A stretch of 36,770 bases of DNA from JBGZFC01 sp041846575 (GTDB taxonomy: Bacteria > Bacteroidota > Bacteroidia > Bacteroidales > Dysgonomonadaceae), in assembly GCA_041846575.1 (NCBI GenBank), contig JBGZFC010000050.1:1-36770 (forward strand). Direction: 5' to 3'. Shown here in pieces: positions 1 to 7,677 of the stretch (position 1 is the first letter of the stretch; every line of letters begins with the position of its first letter). The translations under genes were made by a program, and so were the position numbers. The notes under the pieces were generated by a model, which ran no database searches, was not told where the DNA came from, and worked only from the letters and a program-made list of their open reading frames with translations.

Positions 1-1123
1 TTGTTTTTAGCCAATTCATCAGAAAGATGTCGTAAATTCGATATTCTTTATCCTCGGCATTGATATTCTCTAAAATCAGTTCTTTATCAATGAGCGACTT
101 CATCAAACGTGTAGAATTTGAAGAAGTACCGATTCTATATTTCATCAAGAAATTTTGTGCGGTTATTTTTGTTATTTTTTCTTCTTTTGCAATGGCTATC
201 AGGTAGTTCCATTGAACAGAAGTAAGCAATTCCCGGATTTGAAGAAATACGGGCGTTTGCTGTTCCATTGTTTCGGTCATCGCTTTGGTTACGGTGTCAA
301 GAGTAATATTTTTTTCTCTGAAAGCGTAAATTTTATTGCAGATTGCTTGCGTGTAATAGGTATAACATTTTGTCCAATCAAGTATCCTTTCCACCGCTTC
401 GTCTTCAATGTTGTATTTGTCTTTCGAGAAAGTTTTTTTAATAAATTCCCGATAATCAGCTCTGTCTATTTCATTCAGAAACATAAATTGGGTGCTCGCA
501 TAAAAAGGCTTTTTGTTGTTCGAAAAAATGTCAATCATCAAATGCCTTTTACTTCCGCAGAAAATAAAAGAGATATTTTGCAGATGCTGAATTTCAGTCC
601 TGAGAAGTGCTTCAATATTTGTTTCGGGATATGCTCTTATTTGCTGAAACTCATCTATGGCGAGCACTATATGTTTGTTCTGTTTTTCTAAAAACTGAAA
701 AATTCCGTGCAGCGTTTGCTGTTTTTCTCCTTCGGTTTGATAGTTGATTTGCACCTGCGGAGCACCGCTTAGCGGGTCGTAAGTGATAAGCGGACGGAGA
801 TTTTTGATAAACTCCCAAAATTTTTTCCCAATGGGTGATTTCTCGGGAAATTCTCTTAAAATTGCTTCGGAAATTGTTTTGATAAAGTCTGATAATGAGC
901 GTGTCGCGAATATATCGACATATAAAGTAGCACAGGTTTTATTTTTGTTTAACCGGCTGAACGTGTGCAAGATTAAGCCGGTTTTTCCCATTCTTCGAGG
1001 AGAAACAAGCGTTGTATTCACGCCATTTAATGTTGCACGAATCAGTTCTTCGGTTTCTTTTTCTCTGTCGCAAAAATATTCTTCCGAAACATAACCGCTG
1101 AGAATAAATGGATTTATTTGCAT
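1..1123 (-). CDS. ATP-binding protein, archaeal-type AAA ATPase family (3' end outside window)
   Basis: I translated this gene by hand from the ATG at 1123 down to base 1. The frame is open for 374 codons and runs off the window, so the C-terminus is missing. The protein has a Walker A loop PRRMGKTG at residues 42-49 and a Walker B strand IVLAIDEF at about 152-159, followed by an ISFIFCGS sensor-like strand. This fits the arch_ATPase group (STAND-like AAA proteins, COG1672 type). The C-terminal third, with lysine-rich helices near RIGTSSNSTRLMKSL, reads like a winged helix. The family is common in Bacteroidota and archaea, usually without a known role; many members are accessory genes. It is downstream of the Fic gene on the same strand, with its own promoter-like box at 1140-1147 and a tandem repeat at 1168-1209. 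The family call is firm; the function is unknown. Confidence 0.85.
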   Translation of the reverse strand, partial: MQINPFILSGYVSEEYFCDREKETEELIRATLNGVNTTLVSPRRMGKTGLILHTFSRLNKNKTCATLYVDIFATRSLSDFIKTISEAILREFPEKSPIGKKFWEFIKNLRPLITYDPLSGAPQVQINYQTEGEKQQTLHGIFQFLEKQNKHIVLAIDEFQQIRAYPETNIEALLRTEIQHLQNISFIFCGSKRHLMIDIFSNNKKPFYASTQFMFLNEIDRADYREFIKKTFSKDKYNIEDEAVERILDWTKCYTYYTQAICNKIYAFREKNITLDTVTKAMTETMEQQTPVFLQIRELLTSVQWNYLIAIAKEEKITKITAQNFLMKYRIGTSSNSTRLMKSLIDKELILENINAEDKEYRIYDIFLMNWLKT

Positions 1124-1139
1124 AAAAATGATTTTCTTG

Positions 1140-1147
1140 CAAATATA
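1140..1147 (-). promoter_or_regulatory. Promoter -7 box (TATATTTG) of the ATPase gene
   Basis: On the minus strand this reads TATATTTG, a perfect match to the Bacteroidota -7 consensus TAnnTTTG, 17 bases upstream of the ATPase ATG. No TTTG is present at the expected -33 position; the 14-bp tandem repeats occupy that place. Start of transcription would be close to the ATG, giving a very short leader. Confidence 0.5.
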
Positions 1148-1167
1148 ATCATACTTTTTGGAATTAC

Positions 1168-1209
1168 CTGTTTTAGATAACTTATTTTAGGTAATTTATT
1201 TCAGGTAAT
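1168..1209. repeat. Three tandem 14-bp repeats upstream of the ATPase gene
   Basis: Plus-strand units are CTGTTTTAGATAAC (1168-1181), TTATTTTAGGTAAT (1182-1195) and TTATTTCAGGTAAT (1196-1209). Units 2 and 3 differ at one base and unit 1 is a looser copy (10 of 14). The array begins where the -33 box of the ATPase promoter should be, so it is a good candidate binding array for a regulator. Confidence 0.6.
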
Positions 1210-1229
1210 CTGATCTCTTTGTTTCGAAT

Positions 1230-1264
1230 AATTAGTAATAATATATGAGAAATTATCACTAATT
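1230..1264. repeat. Imperfect palindrome spanning the fic stop codon
   Basis: The arms are AATTAGTAATAATAT (1230-1244) and AAATTATCACTAATT (1250-1264), matching at 13 of 15 positions with a 5-base loop. The right arm is identical to the right arm of the palindrome at 2601-2635. It contains the fic stop codon and lies about 107-141 bases upstream of the ATPase start. It may be an operator or a weak bidirectional stem-loop. Confidence 0.6.
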
Positions 1265-2566
1265 ACTCTTTTTCCTTGTATTTTCTTCAAAATTTTCGGC
1301 ACGTATATACCCGATTTTTCTTTTATTTAATTTTATTTCGGTCAATAAATTCATTTTTGCCAATCCTCCTAAATCAGTGTGAGCAGTGCGATTGGTAATG
1401 CCGAATCGGGTTTCTATTTCTTTGGCTGTTAGTATGGTGCTTGGTTTTTCAGATATAATTTTCAATATTTGATACTGGCGTTCGTTCAGATTATTCAAAT
1501 GATAAAATTTATGAGTACTGTTTTCCTCTTCAGATTTTTTTTCCAAATATGCTTTTAGCTGCAAATATGCTTTACTCATCACGTTTAGGTTATATAAGAT
1601 AAAGTAAGACAGGTCATTATCATCTATTTCAGTATAAATAAACGCTTTTTCATATTGTCGTTTACTTCGGGCGATAATGCGCGAAATAGATAAATATTCT
1701 GTCATCCAATATCCTTCCTTGATTAGATACCAATATATAAGTGAACGAGCTGTTCTTCCGTTTCCGTCTGTAAATGGATGAATGTAAGCTAATATGAAAT
1801 GAACAATAATGCCTTTTATGATAGGATGAATGAAATTTTTTGAATCATTGCTGTTGAAGAATGTGTATAAATCCTGTGTTAAATTATCAATTTCGGTATA
1901 GGGTGGGGGTGTGTGCGCTATTTGCCCGCTAATTCCATCCATTACCAAAATATTGTCAGCTTTCCTAAATTGTCCTTCTTCGGAAATACTGTCAAGCGTT
2001 TTGTGCGTGATAAGGCTGTGAATTTCTTTGAGCGACACATCATTAATATCTCTTTTGGGATTTGCTACAATATGACGGATTGTTTCAAAATTATTCGCAA
2101 TCATCTGTTGGCTTTTGTTGATTGGTCTTGTCTGCTTCCTCAGCATCTCTTTGGCAATTTTTCGTGTGGTTGTTGCACCTTCCATCTGACTTGACGCGAT
2201 AGCCTCTTCCATTATTGTATTGACGCGATAATACTCTTTGTTTTCCTGAGGTATAATTGATTCCGATAGAATTCTTCCTCTAAAATTCATGTCGAACTGA
2301 TGCAATAATTCTTGCATTTTGTCCGTAATGTGGTATTGAAAAGTGTATTTTCCGAATCGGATTTTTTTTGAATTTATTGATCGAATTATTTTAGTTGCAT
2401 ACCATAAGTGGCCACTATCCACATCCGAAGTTATATGCTTTACTTTGTCCCAATAAAGGTATTCTTCATCTATTTTTTGCAACAATGGCACATATTTCTC
2501 ATTGTTTAAAACCGAAAAAGCGTTATCAATTTCTCTTTTCTTTAGTTTAGGAGGTAATTCTATCAT
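1259..2566 (-). CDS. Fic family protein (putative AMPylator) with C-terminal winged helix
   Basis: The protein is 435 aa. The Fic core is present with the complete catalytic motif HPFTDGNGRTAR at residues 263-274 (HxFxxGNGRxxR, catalytic His263). An inhibitory-helix motif SSQMEG lies upstream at residues 125-130, fitting (S/T)xxxE(G/N) with Glu129. That makes it a class II, self-inhibited Fic enzyme. Fic enzymes of this type transfer AMP or another nucleotide moiety to hydroxyl side chains; the target here is unknown. After the Fic core, residues from about 365 to 420 form a winged-helix DNA-binding domain (TAKEIETRFGITNRTAHTDL). There is no signal peptide, so it should act in the cytoplasm. 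No separate antitoxin is visible, consistent with the inhibitory motif being in cis. The gene is preceded by a palindrome that its own winged helix could bind; that is inference. Confidence 0.93.
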   Translation of the reverse strand: MIELPPKLKKREIDNAFSVLNNEKYVPLLQKIDEEYLYWDKVKHITSDVDSGHLWYATKIIRSINSKKIRFGKYTFQYHITDKMQELLHQFDMNFRGRILSESIIPQENKEYYRVNTIMEEAIASSQMEGATTTRKIAKEMLRKQTRPINKSQQMIANNFETIRHIVANPKRDINDVSLKEIHSLITHKTLDSISEEGQFRKADNILVMDGISGQIAHTPPPYTEIDNLTQDLYTFFNSNDSKNFIHPIIKGIIVHFILAYIHPFTDGNGRTARSLIYWYLIKEGYWMTEYLSISRIIARSKRQYEKAFIYTEIDDNDLSYFILYNLNVMSKAYLQLKAYLEKKSEEENSTHKFYHLNNLNERQYQILKIISEKPSTILTAKEIETRFGITNRTAHTDLGGLAKMNLLTEIKLNKRKIGYIRAENFEENTRKKSN

Positions 2567-2577
2567 CTTTTTTATGG

Positions 2578-2585
2578 CAAAGATA
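2578..2585 (-). promoter_or_regulatory. Promoter -7 box (TATCTTTG) of fic
   Basis: The minus strand reads TATCTTTG, matching TAnnTTTG, 12 bases before the fic ATG at 2566. The -33 position falls inside the palindrome 2601-2635 and has no TTTG. The layout suggests transcription controlled by whatever binds the palindrome. Confidence 0.5.
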
Positions 2586-2600
2586 GAGTTTATTTCGGAT

Positions 2601-2635
2601 AATTAGTGATAATTTCTCGTAAATTATCACTAATT
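2601..2635. repeat. Perfect 15-bp inverted repeat between uvrC and fic
   Basis: The arms AATTAGTGATAATTT (2601-2615) and AAATTATCACTAATT (2621-2635) are exact reverse complements around the loop CTCGT. The right arm contains the uvrC stop codon (2630-2632) at the same arm position as the fic stop in the palindrome at 1230-1264. There is no T-run on the minus side typical of an intrinsic terminator, and the site overlies the -33 zone of fic. An operator is the better reading. Confidence 0.7.
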
Positions 2636-4435
2636 GCGATTATTTGTTTTTTCAATCCATTTGCAAATAATCGCGCCTTTGCTTTTTCCCGCCAAATTTA
2701 TTATTTCTTCTTCTTTTGCTTCTTTGAGGCGTTTGATGCTTTTGAAGCGGGTGAGGAGTTTCTTTTTTGTTTCGGCTCCGATGCCTTTAATCGTATCAAG
2801 TTCGGACGTGATTTGTGATTTGCTTCGTTTTTTTCGGTGAAATGTTAACCCAAATCGATGTGCTTCGTCGCGAAGTTGTTGAATGAGTTTTAACGTTTCG
2901 GAATTTTTGTCGAGATAGAGAGGGACAGGGTCTTCGGGGAAATAAATCTCTTCCAATCGCTCGGCGATACTGATAATTCCAACTTTTCCGTACAGTCCAA
3001 TTTTCTGAAGTGTTTTTGCGGCAATGCTTAATTGTCCCTTACCGCCGTCAATTACAATGAGTTGGGGTAAATTACCGCCTTCGTTAAGTACGCGAGAGTA
3101 GCGTCTTTCGATAATTTCTGCCATTGATGCGTAATCATCGGCACCTACAACGGTTTTAATGTTAAAATATCTATAATCTTTTTTAGAAGATTTTGCTTTT
3201 TTGAATACCACGCATGCTGCCACCGGATTTGTTCCCTGAATGTTTGAGTTGTCAAAACATTCGATGTGCCACGGAATTTCTTTCAGGTGCAAATCTTTTT
3301 GCACGGTTGATAATATCCGGGTCGCTCTCTGTTCCGGATTCAGCATTTCCGCTTTTTTGAGTTTGTCTATCTTAAACTGCTTTACGTTTTTCTCAGAGAG
3401 TTCCAACAACTTTTTTTTATCTCCTCGTTGTGGAATGATGAATGATGCATCGGATAGTTTTAAGTCGGGTAGGAATGGAACGATAATTTCTTTCGAGTCG
3501 CTTCCGAATCGTTGCCTCATCTCTACAATTCCTAAACCTAATAGTTCTTCGGAAGTTTCGTTAAGTCGTTTTTTATATTCAAAAGTGTAAGCTTGAATAA
3601 TAGCTCCTTTTACTACGTGCAGGAAATTTATATATGCAGAGTTTTCATCATGCTCAAATCCGAAAACATCTAAATTGTAATTGATATTGCTTACAACTTG
3701 CGATTTTTCTTTGAAGTTTTGAATCAGATGCAGTTTCTCTTTTAATTGTTGAGCTTCTTCAAAACGCAACTCTTCGGAATATCGTTGCATCTCTTCTACA
3801 ATTTGCTTCTCGATAAGAGATACATTTCCCTTTAAAATTTCTGTGATTTCGGTAATGTTTTTCTGATACTCTTCGTGCGATTGCAGATTTTCGCAAGGAC
3901 CTTTGCATCGCTTTATATGATATTGCAGGCAAACTTTAAATTTTCCTGCGTTTATGTTTTCCGGAGTTAAACTTAGTCTGCACGTTCTGACGTGATAGAC
4001 TTTTGTGAAAATATCTAACAGGGCATTGACAGACATAACCGAAGTGTATGGTCCGAAATATTTCGAACCATCTTTTACGGCATTTCGTGTCTTGAAAACT
4101 CGCGAAAAATATTCGTTTTTTATAACTATGTAAGGATAAGTCTTATCGTCTTTCAGCATCACATTATATCTTGGTTGCAACTCTTTGATAAGACTATTTT
4201 CCAAAAGAAATGTATCTTCTTCTGAATTGACCACGATATATTTTATCCGTCGAATATTGCGAACCAATATTCGTGTTTTGGGATTCTCGTGTACTTTATT
4301 GAAATATGACGAAACTCTTTTCTTTAAATTTTTTGCTTTACCCACGTAAATAACCTTCCCGTTTTCATCCAAAAATTGATAGCATCCGGGAGTTTGAGGT
4401 ATAATTTTGAGAGTATCGGCTATTTCTTTTGTCAT
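2630..4435 (-). CDS. uvrC: Excinuclease ABC subunit C
   Basis: UvrC makes both incisions around bulky DNA lesions in nucleotide excision repair with UvrA and UvrB. The protein is 601 aa, the normal family length. The N-terminal GIY-YIG nuclease domain is at about residues 10-90 (PGCYQF and GKVIYVGKAKNLKKR). A cysteine-containing segment and a UVR motif (RFEEAQQLKEKL) follow at about 200-240. The RNase H-like endonuclease domain has ECFDNSNIQG and LIVIDGGKGQL, and a C-terminal helix-hairpin-helix (LDTIKGIGAETKKKLL) ends the protein. I chose the ATG at 4435. A TTG at 4438 directly abuts the apt stop and would add one codon. It follows apt with a 3-base gap, so the two are probably co-transcribed. 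The stop codon lies in the inverted repeat at 2601-2635. Confidence 0.97.
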   Translation of the reverse strand: MTKEIADTLKIIPQTPGCYQFLDENGKVIYVGKAKNLKKRVSSYFNKVHENPKTRILVRNIRRIKYIVVNSEEDTFLLENSLIKELQPRYNVMLKDDKTYPYIVIKNEYFSRVFKTRNAVKDGSKYFGPYTSVMSVNALLDIFTKVYHVRTCRLSLTPENINAGKFKVCLQYHIKRCKGPCENLQSHEEYQKNITEITEILKGNVSLIEKQIVEEMQRYSEELRFEEAQQLKEKLHLIQNFKEKSQVVSNINYNLDVFGFEHDENSAYINFLHVVKGAIIQAYTFEYKKRLNETSEELLGLGIVEMRQRFGSDSKEIIVPFLPDLKLSDASFIIPQRGDKKKLLELSEKNVKQFKIDKLKKAEMLNPEQRATRILSTVQKDLHLKEIPWHIECFDNSNIQGTNPVAACVVFKKAKSSKKDYRYFNIKTVVGADDYASMAEIIERRYSRVLNEGGNLPQLIVIDGGKGQLSIAAKTLQKIGLYGKVGIISIAERLEEIYFPEDPVPLYLDKNSETLKLIQQLRDEAHRFGLTFHRKKRSKSQITSELDTIKGIGAETKKKLLTRFKSIKRLKEAKEEEIINLAGKSKGAIICKWIEKTNNRN

Positions 4436-4438
4436 CAA

Positions 4439-4969
4439 TTAAATTTTGTACTTCAAAACGGTATCTAATTCCACATCGTCCGGGAATAATTTTCTCGCAT
4501 TAAACTCTTCTAATTCTATAATGAAATTAATATACACTTTTTTTACTTTCAACTTTTTTACTAATTTGTATGCAGCGAGCATTGTGCCTCCTGTTGCAAG
4601 CAAATCGTCGTGAATCAGAACAACGTCATCTTCGCTCAAAGCATCTTCGTGTATTTGTATCGCATCTTCGCCGTACTCTTTTGTGTATTTTTCTTCAATA
4701 ACTTTATATGGAAGTTTTCCCGGTTTACGCATAGGTACAAATCCTGCATTTAATTTTATTGCTAAATCAGGACCCATAAAAAAACCGCGCGATTCTATTC
4801 CTATCACTTTTGTTATGCCTTTATCTTTATATCTTTCATATAAAATGTCAGATAGTTCTTTCAGCCTTTCTGCCGATTGAAATATGGTTGTTATATCTTT
4901 AAATTGAATTCCTTTTACCGGGAAGTCGGGGATATTTCTAACAACTGCTGCTATTTTTTCTATGCTCAT
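4439..4969 (-). CDS. apt: Adenine phosphoribosyltransferase
   Basis: Apt converts adenine and PRPP to AMP in purine salvage. From the ATG at 4969 the protein is 176 aa, the usual length, beginning MSIEKIAAVVRNIPDFP. The PRPP-binding loop VVLIHDDLLATGGT is clear, with ESRGFFMGP upstream as the hood and flexible-loop region. An in-frame extension upstream of 4969 would run into the parS site and the end of mnmG and has no homology to the family, so I rejected it. It sits 58 bases after mnmG and 3 bases before uvrC on the same strand. Confidence 0.96.
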   Translation of the reverse strand: MSIEKIAAVVRNIPDFPVKGIQFKDITTIFQSAERLKELSDILYERYKDKGITKVIGIESRGFFMGPDLAIKLNAGFVPMRKPGKLPYKVIEEKYTKEYGEDAIQIHEDALSEDDVVLIHDDLLATGGTMLAAYKLVKKLKVKKVYINFIIELEEFNARKLFPDDVELDTVLKYKI

Positions 4970-5002
4970 ATTTTTGAAATTTGGTTTTGTTTTTTTTTGA
5001 TT

Positions 5003-5018
5003 TGTTCCACGTGAAACA
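5003..5018. promoter_or_regulatory. parS centromere site (ParB/Spo0J binding)
   Basis: The 16-base sequence TGTTCCACGTGAAACA is an exact match to the parS sequence defined in Bacillus subtilis spo0J and fits the conserved TGTTnCACGTGAAACA consensus. It is in the 58-base gap between mnmG and apt, not inside a gene. ParB loads at such sites to organise and segregate the origin region. With dnaA about 15 kb away, this supports an origin-proximal location. No parA or parB gene is in the window. Confidence 0.88.
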
Positions 5019-5027
5019 TTTGTAAAT

Positions 5028-6902
5028 TTATCTGCCCAGCAATACAAGCAGAACAGAAATATCATTAGGCGAAACGCCGGGAATTCTGCTTGCCTGAGCA
5101 ATGGTTTCCGGGTTTATATTTGTGAGCTTTTGTCGAGCTTCGGTTGATAAAGATTGAATCTCGTTATAGTTAAATTTGTCTTTTATTTTGACGTCTTCTA
5201 ATCGGTTTATCTTGTCAGCCATAATCTTTTCTCGCTTAATATAACCATCGTATTTAATCTTGATATTTGCCGATTCTATTATCTCTTCTTGCCTATTTTT
5301 GATGTTCGATAGAAACTCTTTTAGCGGAGAAACTGCTTCCGACATTATTTGCAAATCGATATGCGGACGAGTCAATAAATCGATTAATTTCACTCCGTGG
5401 CGTAGAGGGGCAGTGCCGAGACTCTCCAAAAAAGGATTGATTCTATCTGCTTTGATTGAAAAGTTTTGTACAAATTCGATAATTCTTTTCACCTCATTTT
5501 CTTTATTCATGAGCAGTTTTTTTCTCTCTTCAGTAGCCAAGCCAAGTTCGTAAGAACGTGAAGTTAATCGTTCATCGGCATTGTCTTGTCGCAATAAAAT
5601 ACGGTATTCGGCACGCGAAGTAAACATGCGATACGGTTCATCAACGCCTTTTGTAATTAAATCGTCTATTAGTACCCCGATGTATGCTTCGTCTCTGTGA
5701 AGAGTAAAAGCCGCCCCCCCATGACAGTTTATGTGGGCGTTGATGCCCGCTACTAATCCTTGTCCGGCAGCCTCTTCGTATCCGGTTGTACCGTTGATTT
5801 GCCCCGCGAAAAAGAGATTTTTTACTCGTTTTGTTTCAAGCGTTGAAGTCAATTGGCGAGGGTCGAAAAAGTCATATTCAATGGCGTATCCCGGACGGAA
5901 AATATGCACATTTCTGAATGCCGGTACGGCTTTCAAGGCTTCCAATTGCGTTTGCAAGGGTAGGGAAGAGGAGAATCCGTTGAGATAATACTCCTGTGTT
6001 ATTTCTCCTTCCGGTTCAAGGAAAAGTTGATGACTTGTTTTATCGGAAAAGGTTACGATTTTTGTCTCGATACTTGGACAATATCTCGGTCCGATACTCT
6101 GTATTTGTCCGTTGTAAAGCGGTGAGTCATTCAGCCCTTTTCGTAACAAATCGTGAACCGTTTCGGAAGTATAGGTAATCCAACAACTACGCTGTTTCAG
6201 TTCGCGATGGACATTGTCCAGATAGGAAAATTTATGAAAATCGTCTTCGCCTTTTTGCTCTTCCATCAAAGAAAAATCGACACTTCTTCCATCTATTCTA
6301 ACAGGAGTACCGGTTTTCATCCTATCGGCTTCAAAGCCTATTTCCGTCAATTGTTCCGTCAAACCAAACGAAGAGGGTTCCGATATACGTCCTCCGCCAA
6401 TTTGAACTTTGCCCACATGAATCAATCCGTTCAAAAAAGTTCCGTTGGTAAGAATAACTGCTTTGGCGGAAAATTCCACTCCTAAACTTGTTTTTACTCC
6501 TGTAATCTCTCCATTTTTTAACGAAAGTTGTGTTACCGTATCTTGCCAAAGATATAGATTGGGTGTATTTTCGATTATCGAACGCCATGTGTAGATGAAT
6601 TTTTCCCGGTCGCTTTGCACGCGAGGACTCCACATCGCGGGTCCTTTGGAGCGGTTGAGCATACGAAACTGAATAGCTGTTTTATCTGTTACTATTCCCA
6701 TTTGTCCGCCCATTGCATCAATTTCACGAACGATTTGCCCTTTCGCGATACCTCCTACAGCCGGGTTGCAACTCATTTGGGCTATCTTGTTCATATCCAT
6801 TGTGATAAGTAATGTCTTTGAGCCTAAATTAGCGGCAGCGGTCGCAGCTTCGCAGCCGGCATGTCCGGCTCCGACCACAATTATGTCGTAATTAAAATTC
6901 AT
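5028..6902 (-). CDS. mnmG: tRNA uridine-5-carboxymethylaminomethyl modification enzyme, FAD subunit
   Basis: MnmG (GidA) works with MnmE to place the carboxymethylaminomethyl group on wobble uridine 34 of several tRNAs, using FAD. From the ATG at 6902 it is 624 aa, the expected size. The FAD-binding loop GAGHAGCEAA is at residues 11-20 and CNPAVGGIAKGQ follows. Both GidA signatures are present (GPRYCPSIE; AGQINGTTGYEEAAGQG). The C-terminal helical domain ends in the conserved SRIPGVSPNDI helix that contacts MnmE and tRNA. A longer start at 6935 would be TTG and would add residues absent from the family. The -7-like box TATCTTTG at 6923-6930 precedes it. It leads the run mnmG-apt-uvrC. Its first 17 codons and upstream DNA are duplicated near 9.1 kb. 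Confidence 0.97.
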   Translation of the reverse strand: MNFNYDIIVVGAGHAGCEAATAAANLGSKTLLITMDMNKIAQMSCNPAVGGIAKGQIVREIDAMGGQMGIVTDKTAIQFRMLNRSKGPAMWSPRVQSDREKFIYTWRSIIENTPNLYLWQDTVTQLSLKNGEITGVKTSLGVEFSAKAVILTNGTFLNGLIHVGKVQIGGGRISEPSSFGLTEQLTEIGFEADRMKTGTPVRIDGRSVDFSLMEEQKGEDDFHKFSYLDNVHRELKQRSCWITYTSETVHDLLRKGLNDSPLYNGQIQSIGPRYCPSIETKIVTFSDKTSHQLFLEPEGEITQEYYLNGFSSSLPLQTQLEALKAVPAFRNVHIFRPGYAIEYDFFDPRQLTSTLETKRVKNLFFAGQINGTTGYEEAAGQGLVAGINAHINCHGGAAFTLHRDEAYIGVLIDDLITKGVDEPYRMFTSRAEYRILLRQDNADERLTSRSYELGLATEERKKLLMNKENEVKRIIEFVQNFSIKADRINPFLESLGTAPLRHGVKLIDLLTRPHIDLQIMSEAVSPLKEFLSNIKNRQEEIIESANIKIKYDGYIKREKIMADKINRLEDVKIKDKFNYNEIQSLSTEARQKLTNINPETIAQASRIPGVSPNDISVLLVLLGR

Positions 6903-6903
6903 C

Positions 6904-7035
6904 TGTAAACGTTTGCAGGATGCAAAGATAGGCAAATTATTTTAGAATTGTTATTTGAGGTGGGATTTGTCGATTACAGTATGCAGTAAATGGAATAAAT
7001 TTTTGGTTGTGGCATATAAGCTATGTATATTTTTG
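6904..7035. repeat. Direct repeat copy 1: mnmG upstream region
   Basis: This copy matches 9111-9240 at an offset of 2207 bases. Up to base 7028 (125 bp) there are only two substitutions, at 6963 (g versus c) and 7020 (g versus a); a 2-base length difference near the right end then breaks the match. The similarity continues leftwards into the mnmG start codon region at about 75 percent identity. Confidence 0.92.
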
Positions 7036-7058
7036 TTGACATATCATGCTCTTGACAG

Positions 7059-7088
7059 AAAATCCGACACCGCAAAGTGTCGGATTTT
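7059..7088. terminator. Bidirectional hairpin terminator
   Basis: A 12-bp perfect stem AAAATCCGACAC / GTGTCGGATTTT closes a CGCAAA loop. T-runs flank both sides because the stem begins with A4 and ends with T4. It lies downstream of the small barrel protein gene (minus) and would also stop plus-strand transcription from the promoter in repeat copy 1. Confidence 0.7.
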
Positions 7089-7129
7089 GTATCATATTTG
7101 TTATGAGAAAATCTTACATTTCGGATTTT

Positions 7130-7666
7130 TTAAAAGAAATACTTTGCTCCAAAAGAAGCGAAAATGTGGTGTCTGCTATCATACATATACTTTCCAATAA
7201 CTGATAATGAGAAAGTATTACTAAGAAAAATTTCAGAACCTAAAGAAAATGTTCCTCCCATCTCAAGAATATCTTGAGTTTTAGGATAAGCGTTTCCCTG
7301 ATTTGCATTTCCTGTTATGTGACTATTGCCTATTACAGCTCCTACTCCAATAAAAGGCGAAATTATAGAAGTGTTGTTATTAAGGAAATATTTTCTTCCG
7401 CCGACCTCTACAAGAGAATTTGAAACTTTAGTCATAACTCCAACATAAGTTTCTTTTATATTTTGATAGTTAAAAGATGTGTACAGTGAGTACGAACTAG
7501 AGTTTCTCGATAATAGCCTTTCGTAACCTGCAGACAATTCATATCCTCCGCCGTTCAATCTATGCCCTCCTATGAAGTATAAAGCATTTTTCTCATTTGT
7601 TTTTTGGGAATAACACAACGCAGCTATAACTAAAAATAAGTTAAGTATATAAAACTTTTTCATCAT
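7130..7666 (-). CDS. Small outer-membrane beta-barrel protein, possibly TraO-like
   Basis: The protein is 178 aa. It begins with a signal peptide (MMKKFYILNLFLVIAALCYS, cleavage near SQ-KT). After that come alternating amphipathic strands (YELSAGYERLL, SYSLYTSFNYQNI, LVEVGGRKYFL, SPFIGVGAVIG) and a terminal aromatic residue, KYFF, typical of outer-membrane barrels. The pattern recalls the conjugal transfer protein TraO of Bacteroides elements, but no other transfer genes are in the window, so I give no gene name. It lies 11 bases after the lipoprotein gene on the same strand, so the pair is probably one transcript ending at the hairpin 7059-7088. Barrel assignment is fairly safe; the family is uncertain. 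Confidence 0.75.
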   Translation of the reverse strand: MMKKFYILNLFLVIAALCYSQKTNEKNALYFIGGHRLNGGGYELSAGYERLLSRNSSSYSLYTSFNYQNIKETYVGVMTKVSNSLVEVGGRKYFLNNNTSIISPFIGVGAVIGNSHITGNANQGNAYPKTQDILEMGGTFSLGSEIFLSNTFSLSVIGKYMYDSRHHIFASFGAKYFF

Positions 7667-7677
7667 AATATTGGATT

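Noticed and set aside
155..691. Plus-strand open frame of 178 codons
   Set aside because: It is antisense to the AAA ATPase, whose frame has Walker A and B motifs; the plus frame has no recognisable domain and starts inside that gene.
4970..5101. N-terminal extension of apt up to 5101
   Set aside because: It would add 44 residues absent from Apt proteins and read through parS and the end of mnmG.
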